Below, in pieces: positions 1-7,951 of a stretch of 64,000 bases of DNA (positions are counted from its first letter, which is position 1; the number at the start of each line of letters is the position of its first letter). This stretch comes from Gordonia liuliyuniae. Lineage in GTDB: Bacteria > Actinomycetota > Actinomycetes > Mycobacteriales > Mycobacteriaceae. The DNA lies in contig NZ_JAKKOT010000003.1 in the NCBI RefSeq assembly GCF_021739025.1, positions 496,001-560,000 of the forward strand. Reading direction: 5' to 3'. The notes under the pieces were generated by a model that saw only the letters and a program-made list of their open reading frames with translations, searched no databases and was not told the DNA's origin. The position numbers were made by a program, and so were the translations under genes.

Positions 1-516
1 CACCAACGCCGACCCGGTCAGGTCGTACCGTCCCTCGTCGGTCTCGACGGTCACCGCGACGTCCTCGGCGTCGTCGGTCCAGCCCCGGGTGAGGTCGACG
101 ACGCGATGCCCCATACGGACCTCGACCAGACCGGTGGCGGCCGCAGCGTCGCGCAGGATCGACTCGAGAAGATCCTGGGACGACATCACCGGGAGCGCCG
201 GACTGATCGTCGGCCCGGGGCCTGCGAACCCGGTGGAGTCGATGGTCCCGAACTCGGTGCCCGTCACCGTGTCGAAGAATCGGATCGGGCTCTTCCAACC
301 CGGTGGGGTGTCGACGGACCGGAATCGCGTGTAGGCCAGTGGTCCCCAGCCGCGCGTGATCTCCATCGTTCGAGTGTTGAAGTTGCGTGTCTTCGGGTGG
401 GGCGACGGATGCGTGCGTTGCTCGAGCACCACGCACGGCACGCCGAAACGAGCCAACTCCAGTGCTGCGCCCAAACCGACCGGTCCGGCCCCAACGACGA
501 TGACGGATTCGCTCAC
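1..516 (-). CDS. FAD-dependent monooxygenase, N-terminal part (runs off window start)
   Basis: Only the N-terminal 172 codons lie in the window; the rest is beyond base 1. The GTG start at 516 is preceded by GAGGAA at good spacing. The protein opens with an FAD-binding dinucleotide fold, VIVVGAGPVGLGAALELA at about residues 5-22, followed by an acidic residue after the second strand (VVLEQR) and the segment KTRNFNTRTMEI. This arrangement is typical of the PheA/TfdB/MhpA class of flavoprotein aromatic hydroxylases, which use NAD(P)H and O2 to hydroxylate a ring. The substrate cannot be inferred without the C-terminus. It is divergent from the NmrA-like gene at 642. Confidence 0.8.
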   Translation of the reverse strand, partial: MSESVIVVGAGPVGLGAALELARFGVPCVVLEQRTHPSPHPKTRNFNTRTMEITRGWGPLAYTRFRSVDTPPGWKSPIRFFDTVTGTEFGTIDSTGFAGPGPTISPALPVMSSQDLLESILRDAAAATGLVEVRMGHRVVDLTRGWTDDAEDVAVTVETDEGRYDLTGSALV

Positions 517-576
517 GAGTTCCTCAATTCTGTCCGCGACTCACGGAGGCATTTGTGTCTCCGATCACTCCAGATG

Positions 577-595
577 GTAACGTCACTACTGTTAC
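577..595. promoter_or_regulatory. Inverted repeat between divergent genes
   Basis: GTAAC, nine bases, then GTTAC forms a short dyad 61 bp ahead of the FAD monooxygenase start and 47 bp ahead of the NmrA-like start. It sits where a shared repressor could act on both genes. No regulator gene is adjacent, so the assignment rests on position and symmetry only. Confidence 0.3.
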
Positions 596-641
596 TGTCA
601 AGCTGGAAGCAGTCAAAACGCGGGCAAGGATGGGTGGATCG

Positions 642-1289
642 ATGAGAATCGTCGTTATCGGAGCGAACGGCAACGTCGGATCGCGAATAGTGACAGCCGC
701 AGCAGCACAGGGGAACGAGGTCGTCGCGTTTGTGCGTCGGCTGGAAACGGTTACACCGGCGCCCGGCCTCACGGTGGTCCAGGGCGATGCCTCGGACGCC
801 GCCGCAGTGGCCGCGGCGGCAGCGGACGCGGACACCGTGGTGGTATCGATCACGGGGTCGATGAGGGACGCCACGTTCATGCAGCGGACTCTCCCCGCCG
901 TGATCGAAGGCGTGCGTCGCGCCGGAGGCGTACGGATCGTGCTGATCTCGGTGTTCGGGGCCGGCGACACCGCGGAGAAGGCGTCGGGACTCGCTCGCCT
1001 CGTCTACCGGACTGCGCTGAAGCGGTTCCTGGCGGACAAGGCGGCCGCCGACCGGTTGCTCATGCAGTCCGGACTCGATTACACGATCGTGTATCCGGTC
1101 AACCTGAAGGACTCGCCCTCGGCGCCCGAGATCGGAGTGCGGCCGCTCGACGACGTCCGGATCGTTCCCGGACTTCCGTCGTTGTCGTATACGGATGCGG
1201 GCACCGCGATCGCCGAGATCGCGGCAGGCGGCGTCTCGGCGGGGCGCCGGATCCTACTGACGACGGCGAAGGGGTGGCGGCCGTTCTGA
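642..1289 (+). CDS. NAD(P)-binding NmrA/SDR-like oxidoreductase
   Basis: A 215-residue atypical extended short-chain dehydrogenase-like protein. It begins MRIVVIGANGNVGSRIV, a GxxGxxG nucleotide-binding loop at residues 7-13. Later it has a TTGS-like stretch (VVVSITGSMRD) and a YTIVYPVNLKD segment typical of NAD(P)H-binding family members that act as isomerase-like enzymes or redox sensors. The ATG at 642 was chosen because the Rossmann fold starts immediately there and GGGTGG precedes it; an in-frame ATG at 630 would add four residues. No catalytic Tyr-x-x-x-Lys is evident. The substrate is unknown. Confidence 0.75.
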   Translation: MRIVVIGANGNVGSRIVTAAAAQGNEVVAFVRRLETVTPAPGLTVVQGDASDAAAVAAAAADADTVVVSITGSMRDATFMQRTLPAVIEGVRRAGGVRIVLISVFGAGDTAEKASGLARLVYRTALKRFLADKAAADRLLMQSGLDYTIVYPVNLKDSPSAPEIGVRPLDDVRIVPGLPSLSYTDAGTAIAEIAAGGVSAGRRILLTTAKGWRPF

Positions 1290-1339
1290 CCCGCCCGTCG
1301 AAGCTGAGCGCGGGTCGGTCAGAACGGTCGCCCAGTGCG

Positions 1340-2182
1340 CTACTTCGGCACCACGTTGAACTCGTCGGGGTTCGGGCCGAGGCGTCGGTTCGCGTCGAGG
1401 GCATCGATGCGTGACATCTGCTCGTCGGACAACTCGAAGTCGAAGAGCGCGATGTTCTCGGCTGCGCGGGCGGCCGTCGACGACTTCGGGAAGATGATGT
1501 CGCCGCGCTGGATGTGCCAGCGCAAGGTCACCTGGGCGACGGTCCGACCGACCTCGGCGCCGATCGCCGCAAGCACTGCGTCGTCGAGGACGGCACCCTG
1601 CCCGATCGGCGCCCACGCCTCGGTGATGATGCCGTTGGCCGTGTTGAAGGCGCGCAGCGACGGCTGCGGGAAGTAGGGGTGGACTTCGATCTGGTTGACT
1701 GCCGGGACGATCGCAGTCTCGGCGAAGAGCCGTTCCAGATGCGTCTGTTGGAAGTTCGAGACGCCGATCGCGCGCGTCTTTCCCTTCTCGTACTCGCCTT
1801 CCAGCGCCCGCCACGTCTGGACGTAGTCGCCGACCTCGGGAAGCGGCCAGTGGATCAGATACAGGTCGAGGGGACCCAGGTCGAGGGCGTCGATGGACAG
1901 GCCGATTCCGGCGACGGCGTCGGCCGGATCGTGCCGATTGTTGTTCAGTTTGCTGGTGACGAAGACCTCGTCGCGGGGGAGGCCGGACTCGCGGACGGCC
2001 TCGCCGACCTGCTTCTCGTTGCCGTACATCTGCGCGGTGTCGATGTGGCGGTAACCGGCCTCCAGCGCGGTCAGCACAGCGGCCTTCGTGTCCGCGGGCG
2101 GGATCTGGAAGGTACCGAACCCGAACTGCGGGATCTGCACGCCGTTGTTCAAGGTGAGGGTGGGAACAGTGTTATCGGCCAT
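1340..2182 (-). CDS. Aldo/keto reductase
   Basis: A 280-residue NADPH-dependent aldo/keto reductase of the bacterial 2,5-diketo-gluconate reductase-like group. The catalytic tetrad is complete: Asp48 and Tyr53 in GYRHIDTAQMYGNE, Lys78 in FVTSKLNNN, and His111 in LYLIHWPLP. Family signatures GVSNFQ and the C-terminal FPKSS (NADPH binding) are present. The start at 2182 matches the usual N-terminus ahead of LNNGVQIPQFGFGT. Such enzymes reduce a broad range of carbonyls. It converges with the gene at 642, ending 50 bp away. Confidence 0.9.
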   Translation of the reverse strand: MADNTVPTLTLNNGVQIPQFGFGTFQIPPADTKAAVLTALEAGYRHIDTAQMYGNEKQVGEAVRESGLPRDEVFVTSKLNNNRHDPADAVAGIGLSIDALDLGPLDLYLIHWPLPEVGDYVQTWRALEGEYEKGKTRAIGVSNFQQTHLERLFAETAIVPAVNQIEVHPYFPQPSLRAFNTANGIITEAWAPIGQGAVLDDAVLAAIGAEVGRTVAQVTLRWHIQRGDIIFPKSSTAARAAENIALFDFELSDEQMSRIDALDANRRLGPNPDEFNVVPK

Positions 2183-2357
2183 GGGTAGTGCAACGAGCCG
2201 CGGCGGGGCGGGTATTCCCGCGAGAGCGACGGCACGCGAGGGGGCCGATCCGGGCGCGCACCGACAGGGCGCCGACAGATGGGGGAGGACCCTGAACTTC
2301 CCCTGGTTTCGGCTTTCGGCTACTGCCTTTCCCAGGTGGCGGTGGCACGGTGGACGC

Positions 2358-2546
2358 ATGAGTACATTCACAGAGAACAACACGGGTACCTCGTCCGGGA
2401 CGTCGTTCTGGAAGATCGTCGCCATTGTCATCGCGATCCTCGTCGTGGTCTCGCTGATCGGGCCGATCGTCAAGGCGGTGTTCTGGATCGGCCTGTTCGC
2501 GCTCGCGGTGGTCGGCGCCTACTCGATCTTCAAAGCGAAGAGCTGA
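2358..2546 (+). CDS. Small membrane protein
   Basis: A 62-residue protein with a polar Ser/Thr-rich N-terminus and a long hydrophobic stretch (about residues 18-57: WKIVAIVIAILVVVSLIGPI onward), consistent with two closely spaced transmembrane helices and a basic end (FKAKS). The ATG at 2358 is the only start that excludes a charged leader. I do not recognise a family. It lies 19 bp before the quinone oxidoreductase and may be cotranscribed with it. Confidence 0.6.
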   Translation: MSTFTENNTGTSSGTSFWKIVAIVIAILVVVSLIGPIVKAVFWIGLFALAVVGAYSIFKAKS

Positions 2547-2565
2547 CGAGCTCTACGATGGCCGT

Positions 2566-3489
2566 ATGACACGCAGACTCGTCGCAACCGACTACGGCTC
2601 ACCGGCCTCTGTCCTCTCCGTCGTCGATGAAGCCGATCCGACGGCAGGGGACGGCCAGGTGGTCGTCGCAGTCACCGCAGCAGGCCTCAACCCGTTCGAC
2701 GTCAAACGCGTCACCGGCGACATGAGTGCGAACCTGTCCGCTCTGCCGTTGGTCCTCGGCGGAGAAGCAGCAGGAACTGTCGTGGAGACCGGACCTGGAA
2801 CCGACGTCTCCGTCGGCGACCGCGTGGCCGTCTATCCGGCGGTCGGCGCGTTCGCCGAACGTATCGTCGTCGCAGCCGACGCCGTTCATCGCATTCCCGA
2901 GGGAGCGTCCGTCGACGCCGCGGCGGGGCTTCTTCTCGCAGGCGTCACCGCCTACGACACCGTCGCCACGCTCGACCTCGGCGCCGACGACACGGTCCTC
3001 GTGCACGGCGGCTCCGGCGCGGTCGGTTCGGTAGCCGTCGCACTCGCCGTCGCGCGCGGTGCGCGCGTCGTCGCCACCGCGTCGTCGGCGAACCACGACC
3101 ATCTCCGCGACCTGGGTGCGATGCCGATCTCCTATCACGGCGACATCGCGGCAGCAGCCCGCGACGCCGTGCCCGACGCTGTCACCGCCGTCATCGACAC
3201 GGCAGGCACCGACGCCGCGATCGACGCCTCCCTGCAGTTGGTGCCTGCCGACCGGATCGTCAGCATCGCAGCCTGGGGGCGCGCGGACGACGGCATCGTG
3301 CTGTTGAACGGATCGAGCGCAGACAGTCGCGCGCACCGCAGAGCCGCCGTGACGCCGCTGCTCGACGCCCTCGCCGGCGGCCAGATCACCGTCGACATCG
3401 TGGGAACGTTCGCACTCGGCGACGCCGCGCGAGCCTTCGAGGCGCTGTCCGGTAGGCATCCGCGCGGCAAGTACCTCATCAAACCCTGA
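2566..3489 (+). CDS. NADP-dependent quinone oxidoreductase-like medium-chain dehydrogenase
   Basis: A 307-residue zinc-independent medium-chain dehydrogenase/reductase. The GroES-like half contains AAGLNPFDVKRVTG and GGEAAGTVVETG. The cofactor half carries VLVHGGSGAVGSVAVALA (about residues 145-162), and the C-terminus is HPRGKYLIKP, as in quinone reductases that regenerate hydroquinones. There are no zinc-ligand cysteines. The start ATG at 2566 follows the upstream small membrane gene by 19 bp. Confidence 0.85.
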   Translation: MTRRLVATDYGSPASVLSVVDEADPTAGDGQVVVAVTAAGLNPFDVKRVTGDMSANLSALPLVLGGEAAGTVVETGPGTDVSVGDRVAVYPAVGAFAERIVVAADAVHRIPEGASVDAAAGLLLAGVTAYDTVATLDLGADDTVLVHGGSGAVGSVAVALAVARGARVVATASSANHDHLRDLGAMPISYHGDIAAAARDAVPDAVTAVIDTAGTDAAIDASLQLVPADRIVSIAAWGRADDGIVLLNGSSADSRAHRRAAVTPLLDALAGGQITVDIVGTFALGDAARAFEALSGRHPRGKYLIKP

Positions 3490-3597
3490 GGTCGACCGGT
3501 CGCTCGAAGCCTTGTCAGTCGCCCGAGACCTTGTCAGTCCAGCCCGTGCGGGATACCGTGTGACTCCAGGTAACAGCTACTGGGTGAGGGGACGCAC

Positions 3598-5097
3598 ATG
3601 AGTCGAGCGACCGATTTCGAGGCGATCATCGTCGGGGCGGGTTTCGGCGGCATGGGCGCCGCGATCGAACTCAAACGGCAAGGGGTCGAACGCCTCACGA
3701 TCCTCGAACGCGAAGACGACCTCGGCGGCACCTGGCACGTCAACCACTACCCGGGGCTCGCCGTCGACATCGCGTCCGTCACGTACTCGTACTCCTTCGA
3801 GCCGAACCCGTCGTGGTCGCGGCTGTTCGCGCCCGGCGCAGAGTTGAAGAAGTACGCCGAGCACGTCGCCGACAAGTACGATCTGCGCCGGCACATGGAG
3901 TTCGGCGTCGTCGTCGCGAGCGCCTCGTGGGACGACGACGCGGACGTGTGGACGGTCCGCACCGCCGACGGCCGTGCGCTGACCACGCGATACCTGGTGA
4001 CCGCGACCGGGTTCCTGTCCCAGCCGTACACCCCGGACTTTCCCGGAATCGACTCGTTCGCGGGCGAGATCATCCACACCACGGCATGGCGCGACGGCTA
4101 CGACTTCACCGGCAAGAGGGCTGCGGTGATCGGCACCGGAGCGACCGCTGTGCAGTTGATCCCGGAGATCGCGCGGACCGCCCGCCGACTCACGGTGTTC
4201 CAGCGAACCCCGATCTGGGTGGTGCCCAAGGTCGACTTCCCGATCCCGCGCCCGGTGCGCAAGCTCTTCGCGGCCGTCCCCGTCACGCAGAAGGCGGCAC
4301 GAGCGGTCAACACGTCCCTGCTGGAGATGCTGATGGTCTTCGGTGTCCTGCACTACCGGCAGGCCAAGCCGGGAAACCAGCTGGCGGCGCTGCTGGCGAA
4401 GGCACATCTGCGTATGCAGGTCCGCGACGCGGGGACTCGCCGACAGCTGACCCCGTCGTACGACTTCGGCTGCAAACGCCCGACGTTCAGCAACAGTTAC
4501 TTCCGAGCGTTCAACCGGGACGACGTCGACCTCCAGACGTCGTCGATCGTCCGGGTGGAACCCGACGGGATCGTCGTCGACGGGCCTGACGGCGAGGAGC
4601 TCAAAGTCGAGGTCGACACTCTGGTGCTGGCGACCGGATTCAATCTGTGGGACGTGAACTTTCCGGCGTTCACCATCACCGGCCGGGACGGTCGCGACCT
4701 GGGGAAGTGGTGGCGCGAGGGCAGATTCCAGGCGTACGAGGGGATCACCGTCCCCGAATTCCCGAACTTCCTGACCCTCAACAGCCCGTACTCGTACAGC
4801 GGTCTGTCGTACTTCACCACCATCGAGGGCCAGATGCGCCACATGGCGAGGCTGTTCGGTGAGCTGCGGCGACGCGGCAGCTCGCGATTCGAAGTGACGG
4901 CGGAGGCGAACGAGAAGTTCCTCGACGACGCGACGCGACGCCTGGGTGACTCGGTGTTCTATGCGGGCGACTGCTCGCGGTCGCGGAGCTACTACTTCAA
5001 CCAGCACGGTGAGGCGACGCTCCTGCGCCCACAGTCGACCCTGTCGACGCTGCGCGAGATGGATTCGTTCCCGCTCGACGACTACACCTACGCGTGA
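3598..5097 (+). CDS. Flavin-containing Baeyer-Villiger-type monooxygenase
   Basis: A 499-residue class B flavoprotein monooxygenase using FAD, NADPH and O2. The first dinucleotide fold is GAGFGG at residues 13-18. The class signature F-x-G-x-x-x-H-x-x-x-W appears as FAGEIIHTTAW near residues 154-164. A second NADPH fold, VIGTGATAV, follows near residue 178. Length and motif order match ketone or steroid monooxygenases and EthA-like enzymes. The substrate is not deducible. A short 108-bp gap with no clear operator separates it from the preceding oxidoreductase. Confidence 0.88.
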   Translation: MSRATDFEAIIVGAGFGGMGAAIELKRQGVERLTILEREDDLGGTWHVNHYPGLAVDIASVTYSYSFEPNPSWSRLFAPGAELKKYAEHVADKYDLRRHMEFGVVVASASWDDDADVWTVRTADGRALTTRYLVTATGFLSQPYTPDFPGIDSFAGEIIHTTAWRDGYDFTGKRAAVIGTGATAVQLIPEIARTARRLTVFQRTPIWVVPKVDFPIPRPVRKLFAAVPVTQKAARAVNTSLLEMLMVFGVLHYRQAKPGNQLAALLAKAHLRMQVRDAGTRRQLTPSYDFGCKRPTFSNSYFRAFNRDDVDLQTSSIVRVEPDGIVVDGPDGEELKVEVDTLVLATGFNLWDVNFPAFTITGRDGRDLGKWWREGRFQAYEGITVPEFPNFLTLNSPYSYSGLSYFTTIEGQMRHMARLFGELRRRGSSRFEVTAEANEKFLDDATRRLGDSVFYAGDCSRSRSYYFNQHGEATLLRPQSTLSTLREMDSFPLDDYTYA

Positions 5098-5104
5098 CGC
5101 CTTA

Positions 5105-5476
5105 TCAACGGAAGCGGCTGCGATACTCCTCGGCGACCTCGTCGGCGCGCTTGAACTTCACGGCGTCGACGAGCGACGCGTCGAGCCCGTTGTTGATCAG
5201 CAGATGTCGCCGGTAGACGCGGATCAACGCGATCTGGAAGTACAGGAACGGGATGATGATCAGCAGCATCATGCCACCGCGGATCCATAGTTCCCCCGGA
5301 ATGAACGCGAAGGCGACGAGCAGCGGGATCACCGGGATGAGTCCGCGGACCAGATACCGGCGGACGTGGCCGGGCCCGGTGAGATCCTCGCGCACCCAGT
5401 CGCGCATGGATGCGGGGAGTGGGCGGCCCAGCAGATAGCCGATCTTCTGCAAGGGGCCGGGCCGGGTGTCACTCAT
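5105..5476 (-). CDS. DUF5313-like two-helix membrane protein
   Basis: A 123-residue actinobacterial membrane protein. The N-terminus ([22 protein letters not shown]) is amphipathic. It is followed by two transmembrane helices (about residues 45-61 and 64-86) and a basic cytoplasmic tail with RRHLL. This pattern fits the uncharacterised DUF5313 family. The start at 5476 is preferred by family length; in-frame ATGs at 5485 and 5488 are possible, and none has a strong ribosome-binding site. It converges with the monooxygenase gene, ending 7 bp away. Confidence 0.65.
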   Translation of the reverse strand: MSDTRPGPLQKIGYLLGRPLPASMRDWVREDLTGPGHVRRYLVRGLIPVIPLLVAFAFIPGELWIRGGMMLLIIIPFLYFQIALIRVYRRHLLINNGLDASLVDAVKFKRADEVAEEYRSRFR

Positions 5477-5524
5477 GTGCGCCATCATCTCATGGTTCGT
5501 GTCCCGGGCAGATCGGTCGCCTCG

Positions 5525-6274
5525 CTAGAGCGGGTCGAGCAGTTCGGGGCCGTTGTTCATGACCCGATTCACCAGCGGCGACACCTCGCGGATCGTGATC
5601 CGGTCGACGAGGTCGTTCGTGGGCGGCGCGAGCAGCGCAGGGTCCACGGGCGAATCCGGGTCCAGCCAGGCGTCCCAGTGCTCCAACGGCATGATCAGCG
5701 GCATCCGATGGTGGACGTCGGTGAGGGCCCCGACAGCGTCCGTCGTGATGATCGTCGTGCTCGACACCCAGGCCGTATCGTCGCCCGCCTCCCGTGCCTG
5801 CGCGGGACGCCAGGCGGCCCACAGCGCGCCCATGAACAGTCGGGTGCCGTCCTCGGGCGACATGAAGTACGGGACCTTCGTCGGCTTCCCGCCCGGTCCC
5901 GGCGGTCCCGGCTTCCACTCGTACCAGCCGTCCATCGGGACGAGTGCCCGCTTGCTCTTCAACGAGGTGCGGAACGCCGGCTTCTCGGCGAGCGACTCGG
6001 CGCGCGCATTGAACAGGAGCGGCCCCTTGCCGAGTTCCTTCGTCCACGACGGCACCAGCCCCCACCGCATGGCCCGGACCCGGCGGACGGCGTCGCTGTC
6101 GGGTTCGTGGGAGTCATGACGCTGCACGACGGTCATCACGGTGCTCGTGGGTGCGACGTTGTAGTTGCCGGTTGCGAACTTCTCGGCGGCGTCGGAATCG
6201 CTCACCTCGTTTCGCGCGTCGATCTCGGCGGCGAGCCGTGCCGGATCGGTGGTCACTGCATAGCGTCCGCACAT
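5525..6274 (-). CDS. SOS-response-associated peptidase (SRAP, YedK/HMCES family)
   Basis: A 249-residue SRAP protein, which forms a covalent thiazolidine link between its N-terminal cysteine and abasic sites in single-stranded DNA and so shields them. The start at 6274 gives MCGRYAV, placing the essential Cys at position 2 after Met removal. Other family active-site motifs are present: NARAES (Asn), GWYEWKPG (Glu) and VHHRMPLIM (His). It corresponds to Rv3226c of M. tuberculosis, also next to the sigH region. The gene is divergent from sigH. Confidence 0.93.
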   Translation of the reverse strand: MCGRYAVTTDPARLAAEIDARNEVSDSDAAEKFATGNYNVAPTSTVMTVVQRHDSHEPDSDAVRRVRAMRWGLVPSWTKELGKGPLLFNARAESLAEKPAFRTSLKSKRALVPMDGWYEWKPGPPGPGGKPTKVPYFMSPEDGTRLFMGALWAAWRPAQAREAGDDTAWVSSTTIITTDAVGALTDVHHRMPLIMPLEHWDAWLDPDSPVDPALLAPPTNDLVDRITIREVSPLVNRVMNNGPELLDPL

Positions 6275-6311
6275 GGGATACATGCTGGCACGGAAGACGT
6301 TCGGTGTGCAC

Positions 6312-6337
6312 GGAACAAGATCGGCGGGTCCGGTGTT
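6312..6337 (+). promoter_or_regulatory. Candidate SigH-type (autoregulatory) promoter
   Basis: GGAACA at 6312-6317, a 16-base spacer and TGTT ending at 6337 match the SigH/SigR promoter pattern (GGAAT/C, then GTT). The predicted transcript would start near 6344, upstream of both possible sigH start codons. Autoregulation of sigH/sigR by its own product is established in mycobacteria and Streptomyces. Assignment here is by motif only. Confidence 0.65.
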
Positions 6338-6409
6338 GCAAGATCTGGGAAGCCGGTTCGTAGACGAGAACGCCGGATACACGAGAACGACTGGGAGGTG
6401 AACGACGCC

Positions 6410-6529
6410 GTGACCACAGCGACTGCGGGTCTGCTCGAGCCGAAACTGGTGATCGGGTGGCCGTTGGACGAAGACGGCGCACCGGAATCGCTAGACTTGA
6501 CCGAACCAGCGTCAAGTGAAGGGAACTCC
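6410..6529 (+). other. In-frame 40-codon extension upstream of the usual sigH start
   Basis: A GTG at 6410 is in frame with sigH and preceded by an excellent ribosome-binding site, GGGAGGTGA, at 8-base spacing; no stop intervenes. It would give a SigH isoform with 40 extra residues ([16 protein letters not shown]...). In Streptomyces, and reportedly in mycobacteria, a stress-induced promoter makes such an N-terminally extended, unstable isoform. The codons between 6410 and 6530 show no known domain. Confidence 0.5.
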
Positions 6530-7153
6530 GTGTCGGACACCCAGGTCCCGCCCGAATCGAGCGGCCACGAGGAGACGGAAGCCGAGCTCACCGAGCGATT
6601 CGAGCGCGATGCGCTCCCGTTGCTCGACCAGCTCTACGGCGGTGCGCTGCGAATGACGCGCAACCCGGCCGACGCGGAAGACCTCGTGCAGGAGACGTAC
6701 GTGAAGGCGTTCTCCGCCTTCTCGTCGTTCCGTGAAGGAACCAATCTGAAGGCGTGGATGTATCGCATCCTCACCAACACCTACATCAACTCGTATCGGA
6801 AGAAGCAGCGCCAGCCCGCGCAGTACCCGACCGAGGAGATCACCGACTGGCAGCTCGCGGCGACCGCCGAACACACGTCGACGGGACTGCGGTCCGCTGA
6901 GATCGAGGCGCTCGACGCGCTGCCCGACCAGCAGATCAAGGACGCACTGGCTCAACTGCCCGAAGACTTCCGAATGGCCGTGTATTACGCGGACGTCGAA
7001 GGTCTGCCCTACAAGGAGATCGCCGAGATCATGGACACCCCCATCGGAACGGTGATGTCCCGACTGCATCGTGGACGCCGCCAACTGCGCGGCCTGCTCG
7101 CCGACGTCGCCGCCGAGCGCGGCATCGGCCGGACCGGGGAGGCCGTCCGATGA
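6530..7153 (+). CDS. sigH: ECF sigma factor SigH (thiol/heat stress)
   Basis: A 207-residue group 4 sigma factor controlling the oxidative- and heat-stress regulon (thioredoxin, chaperones, mycothiol system). Region 2 is seen as [23 protein letters not shown] with [19 protein letters not shown]. Region 4 is [37 protein letters not shown]. It is very close to M. tuberculosis SigH throughout. The GTG at 6530 has GAAGGGA five bases upstream and gives the usual length; a longer start at 6410 is also plausible. The stop overlaps the rshA start (ATGA), so sigma and anti-sigma are translationally coupled. A SigH-like promoter lies upstream. Confidence 0.95.
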   Translation: MSDTQVPPESSGHEETEAELTERFERDALPLLDQLYGGALRMTRNPADAEDLVQETYVKAFSAFSSFREGTNLKAWMYRILTNTYINSYRKKQRQPAQYPTEEITDWQLAATAEHTSTGLRSAEIEALDALPDQQIKDALAQLPEDFRMAVYYADVEGLPYKEIAEIMDTPIGTVMSRLHRGRRQLRGLLADVAAERGIGRTGEAVR

Positions 7154-7452
7154 GTGCCGGAGTACCCGAGCGCGACGAGCAGTTCGAGATCCTCGACTGT
7201 TCGGCGGTCGTCGCCGACATCTGGCTGCTGCTCGACAACGAGTGCGATGCCGGTGCCCGCGAACGGCTGCAGGGGCATCTCGACGGATGCCCGAGCTGCC
7301 TGGAACATTACGGTGTGCAGCGCCAGCTCAAGGCGCTCATCAGCCGCAAATGCGGCGGTGACGCGGCGCCCGAGGGGCTGCGTGAACGGCTCCGGGTGGA
7401 GATCCGTCGGTCGGTGACCATCCAGCAGAGGACGTTCGGCGCCGACCAGTAG
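7150..7452 (+). CDS. rshA: Zinc-type anti-sigma factor RshA
   Basis: A 100-residue ZAS-family anti-sigma factor that holds SigH inactive and releases it on oxidation. The H-x3-C-x2-C zinc motif is HLDGCPSC, near residues 40-47. An additional Cys lies in the N-terminal LDC and another in the C-terminal SRKCGG, matching the mycobacterial protein. The arginine-rich C-terminus ([13 protein letters not shown]) is conserved. Translation is coupled to sigH by a 4-base overlap. A strong terminator follows. Confidence 0.93.
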   Translation: MSAGVPERDEQFEILDCSAVVADIWLLLDNECDAGARERLQGHLDGCPSCLEHYGVQRQLKALISRKCGGDAAPEGLRERLRVEIRRSVTIQQRTFGADQ

Positions 7453-7477
7453 CCGTCGAAACGCAGCTGGGAAACGT

Positions 7478-7518
7478 GAACGGCCCGGTCCTCCCATCGA
7501 GGGGGACCGGGCCGTTTT
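7478..7518. terminator. Terminator after sigH-rshA, also facing the bL37 gene
   Basis: AACGGCCCGGTCC (7479-7491) pairs with GGACCGGGCCGTT (7504-7516) over a 12-base loop and runs into T residues on the plus strand. On the minus strand it stands just after the bL37 stop, so it can serve both convergent transcripts. Confidence 0.85.
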
Positions 7519-7530
7519 CCGCATTCACGC

Positions 7531-7605
7531 TCAGGCGTTGGGACGCTTGCCGTGGTTGGCTGCGTTCTTCTTGCGGCTACGCTTCTTACGTCCGCGCTTA
7601 CCCAT
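7531..7605 (-). CDS. 50S ribosomal protein bL37 (24 residues)
   Basis: A tiny gene easily skipped by gene finders. It encodes 24 residues, MGKRGRKKRSRKK followed by NAANHGKRPNA, almost identical to the actinobacterial large-subunit protein bL37 (once annotated as AURKAIP1/COX24-domain protein). The ATG at 7605 is preceded by an AAGGAGGT ribosome-binding site, one of the strongest in the window. Eleven of the 24 residues are Lys or Arg, as expected for an rRNA-embedded protein. It lies in the same place beside rshA as in mycobacteria. Confidence 0.93.
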   Translation of the reverse strand: MGKRGRKKRSRKKNAANHGKRPNA

Positions 7606-7720
7606 GACGGACCTCCTTCTCCAGTGTGCACGTGCGTCGGCCATTGTTTCACGTCGTGGCGGGACTGTGCTAATCGCGCGGTGCGCCCGGACGCCGCGCA
7701 GCCTCGGCTACGATCAGTCC

Positions 7721-7939
7721 ATGCCTGAAGACGTCGTCGCTGAAATCGTCGCAACCGTCCTCGAGGTCGCCGTCGACGAGGGCCAGCCGGTCGCCGTCGG
7801 CGACACCCTGGTCCTGTTGGAGTCGATGAAGATGGAGATCCCGGTGCTCGCCGAGGATCCCGGCACGATCGGCCTCGTCAAGGTGAAGGTGGGCGACGTC
7901 ATCCAGGCGGGCGACGTCATCGCCACGTACCGGGTCTGA
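7721..7939 (+). CDS. Biotin/lipoyl attachment-domain protein (TB7.3-like)
   Basis: A 72-residue stand-alone biotinyl domain. The modification motif ESMKMEIPV places the acceptor Lys near residue 36, and the hammerhead hairpin is completed by GDVIQAGDVIATYRV. It corresponds to Rv3221c (TB7.3), between rshA and the PdtaS kinase. Its carboxylase partner is not in the window. The ATG at 7721 gives exactly the domain length. It ends 12 bp before the kinase gene, so the two are probably cotranscribed. Confidence 0.9.
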   Translation: MPEDVVAEIVATVLEVAVDEGQPVAVGDTLVLLESMKMEIPVLAEDPGTIGLVKVKVGDVIQAGDVIATYRV

Positions 7940-7951
7940 CGCGCGCGGCCC

